Shown one piece after another: positions 44,501 through 56,800 of a stretch of 64,000 bases of DNA. The stretch's first letter is position 1, and every line of letters starts with the position of its first letter. The notes under the pieces are model-generated. The model worked only from the letters and a program-made list of their open reading frames with translations. It was not told the origin of the DNA and searched no databases. The stretch is from the NCBI GenBank assembly GCA_034336665.1, contig CM067592.1, forward strand, positions 45,909,761 to 45,973,760, given 5' to 3'. Made by a program: the position numbers and the translations under genes. Source of the DNA: Luscinia megarhynchos. Taxonomy: Eukaryota > Chordata > Aves > Passeriformes > Turdidae.

Positions 44501-47220
44501 AAAACAGGGAGGTGTACTGGTGTAAGGTGTGTCCCTCTGGAACAGAAAAAAGTGATATAGAGCAATATATATTCTGCTCACTGTTTTGTTGTAAATGTGT
44601 AAAAGTTGCTGCCTTTTTTTTCTCCTTTTAGTCAGTACACCTGGCTTTTGTTCTCAAAATAAGCTTTTCATCTGGGACTTCACAAACTTTCAGTTTGGAC
44701 TAAACTGAGGACTTGCAGGTAGTTTCCTGGATAAGCATGCCAATGGCATTTACTTCCTTGATTGCCTTCCTTTGGCAAATACTACTATTTCTCCCAAGCT
44801 TGGAAAAGTCATGAAAGTTAGCCCTGGTGGAGGAGACAGAAGCAGAGGTGGACACTCTGCATAACAATGATTTTCCTGTTACACTGAACATACTGAAAGT
44901 TTCTCAAAAGTTTGAGGAACCTACTAAGAGATCCTGTGTCACAGAATTTGGGTCTGCAAGTAGACTGCATTAGAAACTTCACAAGGGAACGAATCACACA
45001 TAGTCTGCTCTTTTTGATGCTGTTCACTATGCACCTTCTCCTATAAAATAAGCTTCAGAGTTCATTCTCTGCCCACTCGGCTGCAACCATCCAGTATATG
45101 GATGATTTACTTTGCAGTACTTCTCTACTATGAGGTCTGAAATTATCTGTCATAAATTGTGGAGAAACCTTGGAGGTCTCTGGTCCGACCAATAAGTCCA
45201 AGGTTCTATTCCGGCTTGAGCCACACCATATGCACTCAGCTCCATCTTCTGTGATTTGAAAGCAGACTCCCTTCATGGCCCCAGAACTGGCTTGTTACCT
45301 CCTCTTGTCAGCAGCAGGTGCTACTGGTCACTGTCAACAGCCTGACACCACTGTCGGCATTGCTGTGTTGGGGGCATGCTGTGTCCACCATGAGCAGCCC
45401 CATTCTTACTGTGCCTTTCTGCAATATCAGTGAGGAAGTTACTGAGGAGCTGCTCCTCAGAGTAGCAAAGAGCAGGAGAGTGAAAGGCAGTAGCCACAGA
45501 CTGCAAAAGGAGATACTCAGCCTTATGAGAAGGAAGAGGCTTTCCCCATGAAGACAGCCCAACAGTGCAGGAGGAGCCAAGAGAGGTTGTGCCATCTCCA
45601 TCCCTCTAATATTGTCAGCCCCAATAGGATAAAAAGCCCTGAGATATCTGGTCTGACCCCATGGCTGACTCTGCTCAGGGCAGGGATTAGGCTGGAGTCT
45701 GCCCAAGTCCCTGGTGGACTGCATGAGTTTGTGATCCTCAGCCATGTAGGCAGGGTGTCTTCAGACACTGCTGTGCTTCCATCAGGAATGACAGTGTTGG
45801 TGTGTTCCCTCTTCTCCTGAAAACCATACTGTGGTTTCATCAGAAGGCCTCAGAGTTAGAGAGGGATGTGGAGAAATGTATTTTGTGGGGTTGAGGAGCC
45901 ATCTATCCAACATGAACTAGCAGCTGCAAGCTGAAATGAACATAAAACTCTATGCTTGAATTATTTGGCAAGAGAGGTAGAATTATTTGTCTGATATCAT
46001 GGGAGAATTATGCCAGTTGCATTTTAACTTTGTGTTATCCTTGCTGTTCTTGCTTTCATGGCCAGTTTTTACAAGAAGTTTGGTCACAAAGTGAATTAAG
46101 GAGAGCCCTCCAAATGAGGAGAGCCCTCCAATCTTCTTGAATAGTAGATCAGCTCTTTTTTGCAAAATGATCGGGTAGAAACAGGCTTTTGCAAAGCATG
46201 TGAAACTGAAAATATGTTTTTTAAGATTCGGCAAACTGAACAAGTGACAGGAAACCTCAAGCACTGTATTACTAAGCAATTAATACCAAGTGACTTTCAG
46301 TAATTCCTGGAACTATTCACAGTATTACTACATTTCTTGGTAATTTTGTGAAGGTATTTCCATCTGCCTGTCTTAAAGCCTTCATACTGGGTCCCTTTGA
46401 AAAACAAAGTATTTACTAGAAGTATATTTGAACACAAAGGAAACAGTATAGAAGGAGCCTGAACATTAAAAAGTAGATAATTTAAATGCCAAAGCCGTTG
46501 GGTTTTCTCAGAAAGCCCTTAGATCCAACCTAAACAAAACAGTTTTCAACATAATGACAGAATGGGATACTGACAGACTAGTAATGCTCTTTCAGAGCAT
46601 AAATATAGAAGTCTGAAATGGAAAGATCACCTGCAAGACTGCCCTGTGAGGAGCACCATGTGAAGTGCCTGCAACCTTCAACCATGCACAAGATGTGGAG
46701 CTCAGTGGATGAGATGAGCCTTGGATCACTTACACTTTCTAGATATTATTTCTAGTTGGCAGGATGAAAAACTGGAAGATGTTTGCCTGCCTGTTGCCAC
46801 AGCTAGATGAACATACATATCCAGGATTATGAGAACTCGTGGCTCTTTCCCAGCTGGTGATCAGGGACAGAATCTCTTGAAGCTTGCTGTGAGATGAAAC
46901 ATTAAGAAATGGGAAGGATAACATTGTGTTAATCTAAGAGACTAAAACATCAACCATGTAAAATTGATTCTTGGAGAGATTTCTGTAGATCAGTAAGGGT
47001 ATGGCTTAAAGGCAGAGTTTCCTCTTCTGTTAGAAGGACTGCTGTCATGTCACATTTGTTGAACAAACTTCTTTTGAAGTGGATTTCTCTGTCCCTTCTT
47101 GGTGTGAGACACTGGCCTTTTTTCTTATATATGGTGGTTGGAAATGTAAACCACCAGAAGTTTCTGTTCTGAGTTTCTAAGTCCAAAGACCTTGTAGGTG
47201 AATTGTTTAGCTCATTTACC
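41560..47220. other. Intergenic DNA, nothing recognised
   Basis: This is AT-rich to mixed sequence with short open frames only. No domain, RNA gene or repeat family could be assigned. Confidence 0.5.
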
Positions 47221-47232
47221 CATTCATAAAGT

Positions 47233-47287
47233 GGACACACACACGCACACACATACACACACATACACAAACACACACACACACACT
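47233..47287. repeat. (AC)n microsatellite
   Basis: About 55 bp of an imperfect AC dinucleotide repeat with occasional G or T interruptions. Confidence 0.9.
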
Positions 47288-47289
47288 AG

Positions 47290-49260
47290 CCTCATCTGCC
47301 ACGTCAGACAAAAAGCAGTTTCAGGATTTGGAGAAGTCTTGATTTTTGTGAGTAAAACCTAGATTTTCTGAACGGGACAATTTGCTATGGGGGAGCACAG
47401 TGGCAGCCCAGGGGAATCCTAGGACTCCTGCTAAGGCAAGAGATATAACTTGCAGTATTTTAAGTTAGCTGCCCCAAGCTTCAAGAAATTGCCCTTACTG
47501 ATGGAGAGGCCCTTTCTTCTCCGTATTATTATTTGCACTGAGCTGGTGATTTTCAAGATGTATTGCATTGTAAATTTCTTTACTTAAAATTTAATACTGA
47601 ACGATGTGTGTTCAATACTAAAGCCAGTAAAGTATATTTCAGTGAATTTCTACAGTTTTTGCAAGTGAGTATGGAAAAAAATGCTTCCATCTGGAGCAAA
47701 AATGGATGCACATACATTTGTAAATAATATGAGGAATAGCACAAAGCTATTTTATATCTTTTGCATTTGCAATATTGAGAAATATGGAAGTAAAGATGTC
47801 TCCAGTAGCATAAAAGAGTATTGGCATCCTGCTGGGAATTGTACTTAGATGTCAAGTCTCAGAGTGGTACTGCCCAATGGCAGCCTTGCCAGCTTCTGTG
47901 AAGAGGGCTTATGAAACTGTCCGCTTAGTTTTATATTGGCTTTTTGGTTTAAGCTGATCTTCCTGTGAAAAAGCTAAAAGCTAAAGTGTTTGGAAGTTTT
48001 TTGGATTTGAATTTTTAAAAAGCCTTTAGGTTCTTTTATAATGTCATGCCATTGAAACTGAGTGTGTTTAGCCCTGGAGGGGCTAACACTAAACACAAGT
48101 TTAGTGCAGGGAACCATGAAAACAAGACTTGCAAAAGAATAATGGAATTTTAATTTTTTCTTATTTCTTTTTCCAGACAAAACAATAAAAAAGAAAAAAA
48201 AAAAAGATTACTTTGAGATTATCTTAGAAGCAATAGTAAAATATATTTCCAAGGGAAAAACAATGTCATTTTCTCCCTCTCATATCTATGTTTCAAGTGC
48301 TTCTTTCATTTAAAATGTTATGATTTTTTTTTTTAATATTCTAGTAGTTTCTCCCTGTGATTGGGAACTTTTTGGTTTTTTTCCACAGAAAAATTTTCCC
48401 TTCTTCACTTCAACATGGTCTCTGCACTTGGCTTCAGGTGTTAATTTTGGCAAGCAAACTCGCAATTATTTAGCATTTTTAAAAACAAATACAGGCTTTG
48501 CATTTCTCAGACGAGGATATGAAATGCTGGCTCGTATCCCAAGACAACTTGTAGTGCCTTTAACTGTAAGAGTTGAGAGCAAGGTACTAAAATACAAGAG
48601 TATTCCAAACCTGGCAGAGTTGATAAAATAATTTTTACTGTGATATTCTCCAGGTTGGCTTTGAAAAAATGTATATATATATGTATGACATATAATCTGT
48701 GTGTCATTTGTACATGGCCTCTAACATAACATATTCTGCCAAGCAGCCAAAGGTACACTTGCCCAATTTGTCACTTATAATCTGGAGATGCATATGCTAC
48801 AAGACTTCAAAGCTTACTTGCTGCAACAAATGCACAAACAAAATAGGAGCATTATTGCACCCAGGAAGCCTGACTTTCTGTTTCATTTCAATAGCAAGTG
48901 AGCATTTAAAAAACTTCTGCTCTCTTTTGGCTTTATTACTTCTGGGCAGGGAACAAGGTGAAGTGTACTCAGGAATGGAAAGCAGTTGAAAAAATGCACC
49001 TAGGAGGAAGGAGGGGAAGAAGACTGAGTGATGCATGCTGCTACTGGAGCATTCTGGGATAAAGAAAGATTATGAGGGTAGGAAAAACAGGCTTGAGAGG
49101 AAGGCGGTGGTGGATCACGTGAAAGAAATCCAGGGCTGTTATTGTGTGGAGCTGACGAGTGTTGATGAGGTTGATCAGGTGAGTGTTGACTCAATGCCAG
49201 CCTTCTGTAGAGAAAGCTTCCACCCTTCTATGCTTCCGCTCTCAGGCTGAAGAGTCTCTG
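47290..49260. other. Intergenic DNA, nothing recognised
   Basis: This is AT-rich sequence with short open frames (up to 103 codons at 48320-48631) and no recognisable domain. Confidence 0.5.
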
Positions 49261-49267
49261 TGACTAA

Positions 49268-51460
49268 AGAGTCACAGAATCACAGAATCACTGGGTTGGA
49301 AGAGACCTTCAAGATCATCAAGTCCAACCCATGCCCTAACACCTCAACTAGACCATGGCACCAAGTGCCACATCCAATCTTTTTTAAACACATCCAGGGA
49401 TGGTGACTCCACCACCTCCCTGGGCAGACCATTCCAGTACTTTATCACTCTTTCCATGAAAAACTTTTTCCTAATATCCAACCTAATTTTCCCTTGATAC
49501 AGCTTGAGACTGTGTCCTCTGATTCTGTCAGCTGCTGCCTGGTGAAAGAGACCAACCCCCACCTGACTACAGCCACCTTTCAGGGAGCTGTAGAGAGTGA
49601 TGAGGTCACCCCTGAGTCTCCTTTTCTCCAGGCTAAACAACCCCAGCTCCCTCAGCCATTCCTCACAGTTTGAGTTCCAAGCCCCTCACCAGCCTTGTTG
49701 CCTCCTTTGCATGTGCCAAAGGGTCTGTAGGTCCTTCCTAAACTGAGGGGACAGAACTGGACACAGCATTCACCAGTGCTGAGCACAGGGGAAGAATGAC
49801 CTCCCTGCTCCTGCTGGACTCACTATTCCTGACCCAGGCCAGGGGCCATTGGCCTCTTGGCCACCTGGGCACACTGCTGGCTCATGTTCAGTCAGCTGCT
49901 GACCAGCACCCCCAGGTCTCTTTCTGCCTGGGCACTGTCCAGCCACACCAGCCCAGCCTGTAACACTGAAGGGCATTACTGTGGCCAAAATGCAGGACTC
50001 AGCAGTTGGACTTGTTAAACTTCATCCTACTGGACTCTGCCCATCCATCCAACCATTCCAGGTCTCTCTGCAGAGCCCTCCTACCTTCCAACAGATTGAC
50101 ACATGCTCCCAGCTTAGTGTTGTCTGCAAATTTACTGATGGAAGATCAATACCCTCATCCATGTCATCAATAAAAATATTGAACAGGACTGGCCCCAGCA
50201 CAGACCCCTGAGGGACACCACTGGTGACTGATCCCCGTCTGGATGCAGCACTGCTCACCACTCTCTGGGCCTTCCATCCAGCCTGTTCCTAACCCAGCAC
50301 AGAGTGCTCCTGTCCAAGCCAGGGGCTGCAGCTTTTCCAGGGTGTGCTGTGGGAGACAGTGCCAAAGGCCTTGCTGAGGTCCAGGTACACAACACCCACA
50401 GCCTTTCCTGCATCCACCAGGTGTGTCACCTGGTCATGAAAGGAGATCAGGTTGGTCAAACACGACCTTCCCCTCCTAAACCCACACTGGCTGGGTCTGA
50501 TGCCCTGGCCATCCTCTAAGTGCTGTGTGATGGCACTCAGTATAAACTGATCCATTGCCTTCCCAGGTACTGAGGCCAGGCTAACTGGCCTGTAGCTACC
50601 AGGATCCTCCTTGCCACCCTTTCTATGAATGGGTGTCACACTGGCCAGCTTCCAGTCATCTGGAACCTCCCCAGTGAGCCAAAACTCCTGGTAAATGATG
50701 GAGAGTGGCTTTGCAAGCTCATTTACCAGCTCCCTCATGACCCTGGGATAGATCCCATCGGGGCCCATGGATTTATGAACATTTAAGCAGCTCAGCAGTT
50801 CTCTGACTGCCTCCTCCTGGATAAGAGGGGGACCATTCTGCTCCCTGACATCATCTACCATCCCAGCAGGACAGCTGTCCTGAGGACAAGCCATCTTCCC
50901 ACTAAAGGCTGAGGCAAAGAAGGCACTAACCACTTCTGCCTTCTCCTCATCTGCAGTTACTAAGTTCCCTCCCACATCCAATAGAGAAAAAAGGCTGGCC
51001 TTACCCTTCCTTTTGCCACTAATATATGTGTAAAAACATTTTTTATTTCCCTTTACAAAAGTTGCCAAATTAAGTTTGAACCGAGTTTTGGCCTAGTTTT
51101 TTTCCTACATGCCCTAGCAACCCCTTTAAATAGTTCCTTAGAGACCTGACCCTCCTTCCAAAGGTGATATATCCTCTTTTAATGCCTAAATTCCTTCAAA
51201 ACCTCCTTGCCCATTCAGGCCGGACATTTGCCTCGTTGACTCACCTTTCAGCACAGAGGGACAGTTTGTTCCTGTGCCCTCAAGATCTCTGTTTTGAAGC
51301 ACACCCATCTTTCCTGAACTCCTTTGTTTTTAAGGGCTGCCTTCAGAGGAGCTCTCTGAATAAGTCTCCTAAATAGGCCAAAGTCTGCTCTCTGGAAGTC
51401 TAACATAAAAGTCTTATTGATGATCCTCCTCATTCCACCAAGAAACACTATAGAAAATCA
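49268..51460 (-). mobile_element. CR1 retrotransposon, about 2.2 kb, 5'-truncated, with broken ORF2
   Basis: The 3' end lies at the left with the repeated terminus TCACAGAATCACAGAATCAC, then GGGTTGGAAGAGACCTTCAA. Running rightward on the minus strand are pieces of the ORF2 reverse transcriptase. The fragment at 50022-50261 includes [20 protein letters not shown]. The fragment at 50289-51068 includes KSMGPDGIYPRVM and VVYLDLSKAF. The most 5' fragment is at 51248-51448. The reading frame is interrupted at several points, so the copy is dead, but it is younger-looking than the other CR1 copies in this window. The usual full length is about 4.5 kb. Confidence 0.93.
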
Positions 51461-52970
51461 AAACATCAGTATTATTTAAGGACAGAGAAATCATAGGGCT
51501 TTGGTTTCAAAGTTCCGTAACAGAAACCTAAGTTTTTAATTTTAGTTAAAAAAATTTCCCACTTTTAAATGGTGACTGAACATCAAAGGTTTTTGAGAAT
51601 AAATTTCCTATTAAAATATCACTACCATTTAGTTCTTGACAAAACCTATTAGTTTCATGGAACTCTGTATTGCAGAAGGAAATATTTTTGTCTGTAGTTT
51701 GTGTCTGACTCCTGAGACCAGGGCTGCTACATCAGATCCCATGTTGGGAATCTCCTTGTGCCTTGGGCTGTTACCACAAAGTAACAGCCAATGCTGTCGT
51801 AAAAACAGGTCTGTTGTGGCTTAGTTTTGTCACTGCAGTATCTTGAGAGAGAGGGATGAAAATCAATTCAGAGCCTACCACTGTGCAAAATAAACGCTGA
51901 GGAGCTGCCGTGCTCTTTTGAGAAAATGTTGGGGATCGATGCTGGCCAAATGTCAGTGCACCTGTGAAAAATCATTCACTCATTCTCTTCTGCTATAGTT
52001 GAGCAGAGGAGGGGGAAAAGAACAATTAAAAAGGGGTTAATGAGTTGAGGTAAGGACTGGGGAGAAACACTTTATTGGCAAAACAAGCTCAGAGCTTTAA
52101 ATGTATAAAAAAATTATTAACAGAATTAAATGAGGATAATGAGAATTAAAATAAACCTTTAGAGCACCTTTCCTTACCCTCCCCAGCTTTTCTTTCTTTC
52201 TCCCTGATAGCCCAGAGAGACAAAATACAGGTTTTTGTCAGTTTATTGCTTCTAAAAATCTTACTTCAGTTTGCTTAGGGAGGGGAGTCTCTTTTGCTAT
52301 GTTGTGGAGGCTTTCTCAACAGGATGCAGTTCCTCTCCAACATGACTCTAATTTGCATGAGTAGAAGTTCTGCCCAACCTGCTGCAACATGAGTCGCTCC
52401 CATGCCACAGCTGTTATTTCATTGGCCATTTTAGTTCATGGGGTATAGTCTTTTAAGGATGAGCTGTTCTAGTTTGGAAGCAAGGGTCGTCTTCCTCTAT
52501 CTCTGGAAGCAAGCATTCTGTCTCTCTCTGTTCAAGCCTGGCACCAGATCACAGCTTTTCAGCATCCACAAGTTCCTGCATGAGAAGCTTTACCCATCGG
52601 CTGAATTCTGCATCCCCCCTGCACTTAATGAGTCAGAGGAAAACAGCTTGTTATATTATAGCCCTCAATATGGCTTGCAAAGCAACCTCAGCTCCAGGTT
52701 TGGAGCACGAGCACCTCCATCCCCTCCCTCCTTTTCACTGACCTCAGTGTTGCCATGTTGTTCTCCTCACGTGCCTTCATTTTTTCCCCTTTTCTGTGAC
52801 TTGGGAGAGAATTGGTACTTGTAGATTTGTTTGTTCTCAAGTTCTATGAATTGAAAAGTTTTTATAGAGTTCCTCAGTGCTGGAAGATTGATCTCTTTCA
52901 GGATCTGCATCAGGGAATTGCTTACCATGCCTCTCACTGCTGGTCACACAGTGCCCACCACCACCACAGC
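51460..52970. other. Intergenic DNA, nothing recognised
   Basis: This is mixed-composition sequence without recognisable genes. The open frame at 52438-52824 (128 codons) shows no domain I know. Confidence 0.5.
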
Positions 52971-52972
52971 GC

Positions 52973-53217
52973 TGGCTCCATTTAGAGCTCTCTTCATGTG
53001 GGGTGCTGAAAAGGAGAAGCTGCTGCTTCTGACCTTCTGTTTGTGGTGTGGCAGGCTAGAAGTGACCGGGCAGACAAAGCCCATTGCTGGCAATGCCACG
53101 AGGGTGGTGGGCACTTGGCCACTCCTGGCTTGCCGCACCTCAAAGAGAAGGGCAGAAGAGATAGCAACTTCTCCTTCTCAGCACCTCTCATGAAGAGAGT
53201 CACTAAATAGAGCTGTT
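52973..53217. repeat. Foldback inverted repeat with arms of about 100 bp
   Basis: The left arm reads CTCCATTTAGAGCTCTCTTC and continues ATGTGGGGTGCTGAAAAGGA. The reverse complement of the right arm reads CTCTATTTAGTGACTCTCTT then CATGAGAGGTGCTGAGAAGG. Similarity continues inward for about 100 bp to a centre near 53090. It could be a degenerate foldback or MITE-like element. As coding, the two strands give related peptides only because of the inverted symmetry. Confidence 0.75.
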
Positions 53218-53466
53218 GCCACGGCATCTGGCATGGCCCATGTAGTTACTTGTGCTGCCAGGATGGCCCCTGGCAACATGATCTTGATGGCCACCTCGGA
53301 AGGGGCCCCGGCCCTGCCAGGAAGGGGCCTGGCCTCACAGCTGGAAAGGGTCCTGGCCCCATCAAGAAGGGAGAGCTTTCCACAATTTTTCTCTTTCTTA
53401 AATATTGATGCCTTAAGTCCTGAGTTTTCTGTTCTGCTTGGATATGCTTTTCCATTGTGCTTAGGG

Positions 53467-53833
53467 TGATGAAGCCAAAATAGTCAGAATTCAGTTATGG
53501 ACTCAAAGACAGTTTCTTCAAACTCCAGGCCCTAGGCATAAACACTGTGAAAAGAGGAGGGTGGACCAGCAAGCAAGCAAGGAGCATGAAACCGTACAAT
53601 TTGAGACTATTTAATTGGATGGTTGACTCCGGTATGCAAACAAACTAAAGTCTATACAGATGTGAGGTCATGTAACCAAGCCAGCCCTCTTTTGCTTCCA
53701 TCTTGGAGCCATCCAGGCAGGGGCCACACTGTGGCCCTGGTACTGCCAGGGTGTGGCCTTTGAAGGCCTCTCAATAAATACCCATCTTATTCCCCTTAAC
53801 TCTGTGTAGTCTCTGTTCCAGCTCCTCTAGGCA
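53467..53833 (+). mobile_element. Probable solo LTR
   Basis: The segment starts TGATGAAGCCAAAATAGTCA and ends near CTCCTCTAGGCA. It contains AATAAA at 53773-53778 followed by a short U5-like CT-rich stretch, an arrangement typical of retroviral LTRs in plus orientation. No internal retroviral sequence adjoins it, so a solo LTR is the simplest reading. A target-site duplication was not found. Confidence 0.55.
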
Positions 53834-53839
53834 TCGATA

Positions 53840-56800
53840 TGTTATCAGAGAGTCATTACCCGCTTTTCTTTTTTTTTCTTTTGACTTAGCAGTGTGCCTG
53901 TTCTCAGAGCCAGCCAGCGGTTGGTTTTGCCAGGCACAGAGGAAGCTTTTAGCAGCTCCTCACAGAAAATCACTTCTGTGGCTGGCTTCTTCCCTCCTCG
54001 CCAAAATTAAAGCCATACCAAAACCAACAAAGAAAGAAACCAAAACCTGCTTTGGTTGAAGTGTGTGCTCCCCAAAACATGATATTCACCTGCAGAGATG
54101 AAATATCTTGTCTTGGCAGTCCTTGGCATAGCACCTTCTTTCAGTTGCCCTAGTCCCACATACTTCTGATTTTGGGAAAGAGAGGCCATTCACACCATGC
54201 ATCAGCAGTGTAACATGCCATGTAAATTTTGGTGGCCATGGAGACCTCTGTCTGGAAAAATACAGACAAAAGGGCACAGATGAAGTAAAATAGTTTAGCT
54301 GAAGGCTTTTGGGGCCAAAGTTTGCTTTTGGAGATTCAAGCTCTTCTTTCATTCTTGCCACATCTGGTTCCATTAGACTGCAAACATTACAAATTCATTG
54401 ATTTTAATGATTTTATGAGTTTAAATTATTTAATTTAAAGTTGAAAAGTCTTTAGGAAGAATAGCTCTGTAGGCACTGAGTCTCCCAAAGTAGGTGACAG
54501 TAAAACCCAGAAGAGATGTAGAGTCTAGGTTCTGTTAATCCCAGGAAAGAAATTATTTTTACACTTACTGCAGTCCTTAATTTAAAAAAAATAAATAACT
54601 ATAAACCCATAGCTATTCTACTATAAATTTCCAAAAGTTTAGTGCTATTTTGTTGTAATATTACTTTAGGTACCTGAGTTAAAGCCAGCTAGATTCTTTC
54701 TACCCATGTGCATTTGAGACAAGCCTCTGTTCTCTCATCAGCCACAGAACCTGCCTGTATTGGGGGCCTCAACTTTTAATATAAAAAAATTACCTTTCTA
54801 ATGGTCTTCTCCATACAGTTTTTAAGTGAGGGGGAGAAAAACAAAACATGAGGTAGCTCTACAGTCTTACATATCTCACGATTCATGCCTCACTGCAGCA
54901 GAAGTGGTATGAGTATTCTAAGATAAATATGAAGCCTAAGCTTCTCAGAAATCTCTCTTCCAGAAGGAATGCAAATGCACTGACTTACACCCACTCTCAG
55001 CTGGCTCCATGGCCAGGGTGGAGGTTGCATTTGTTTATCCGTTAAAATAAACAAAGCATATTTTGATGGCCCACAGAGTCCCAAAGCTTGTGGGGTCTGA
55101 ATCAATGCAATTGAAAGCACTTGTTTGCTCAAGAATTAGGCAATTAAACCTCACAGTTTCTGGAGTAAGCCATACTACAGAACATTACAGTATCTTTTCA
55201 CTGCTTTCACAGGTAGACATACTGTTTTCTTAACACAGTAGTTTTCGTAGAACTACATCAGTTCTTAAGAGAACTGATTCAGAGCTCTGTAACAAAAAAA
55301 TAAAACCCTGAAAACTACTATTTGTCACATCCTTTTAATTTTGGCACTTACACACCACAATTAAGGACACTCAAGAAAGTTTTAAATAACTGAACTTACT
55401 TCGCCTTGCTAAAGCTTTGAGGAAATTACTTAAGTAAAGATAATTGCACTAGATTTAATATGGAAACGAAAATAAAATTTAGGTTCAGGAAAACAATTTG
55501 TCATTGTGGAATTAATGTCATACTATCTCAAAATACAGTTCTGATGAGAGAGGGGGAAGAACAATGTTGAAAATAGAAAAACACACTCCCAAACACAGAG
55601 TAGAGATGATATGGCAACATCAATCTGTGTGATATAAAATAACCAAAGATTCTTTTTAATAAAAGTACAGGTATTATTTCAGGCTATTTGTGTCATCAAT
55701 ACTGTTGTTTCTAAAGGCATGCTTAGACCAAATTTGAATATAAGCAGGACATATATTTTTAACAAGGACGTTTGTTGGACTATCTTAGTGTGACACTGAG
55801 AAAGCTATAGAGATCAAAAATAGGATGTTGTAGGATATATCTATCTTAAAAAAGAAAAAAAAAGTAGCTGCTTCTCCTCCACAAGTTAAAAAAGCAGACA
55901 AAAGCACATTTTCAGAATGCTTGTCCTCGGCTGTTTCTTGCAGAGATTCTCATATTATTTTGGGTGAAATGCTTACTCCAATGAGGCAACTGATAATTTT
56001 GGCATTCTTTAAAATTAGGTCTGCAATTAGTCATTTACATTGAGGTATTAAAAATTTTGAAAGTTGAAATCCTTGCACTCAAGTGTTATCGTTTCTTGGT
56101 TGCTCACAGAATTTAGAGTATGAGTGATTATAATTTTGAGAATAAATACTGCATTTTGTACTTGATTTTTAAATATATATTTGTTAAATCTGTCTCAAAT
56201 ACATGCATTTTTGTGGACCAGTGGTTATTTTTTTACATTTTCACATAAAAAAAGTCTTGACACTCCTGACAACAAGCTCCCTTCCTACATAATTTTTTCC
56301 CAGGACTGGTCAGTGGCCCAATCTGCAGGTGCTGTGCTGTCAGCAGAGGCAACCAGAGCTCAAATGTCTCTGTCTGCTATTGACTCTGCCCAGGCTTATT
56401 TCATAGCCCTGGCAACCAGTCCAACACCCTTGGATATGTCATTACCCGGTGTAAATTGTCATGGTGCCATGTAAGCCATTAGCACTGGCCGTGAGGCTCT
56501 GGCACAATGTGCCTTGGTTTACTCTTGTGATTAAATGAACAGTACTGGCTGTGCTTGCCAAGTGCATTGCACTGGGTAAATAATGAACAGATGTCAAATG
56601 GTCTGGGCTTCTCCAGCGCGGAAAAATCCCAATCGCCCACCACCAAAAATAAGCTGCAGGAATGGATAGGAGTGGTGTTATCTTCAGAAATCTTCATAGA
56701 GGTGGCAGGTATATTGTTAGGAAAATGAGCTGCAGTAGACACCAGTTAATCCCAATTCCTCATTAAAATAATTTAGTACATATCTGAATTTGAGCCATTC

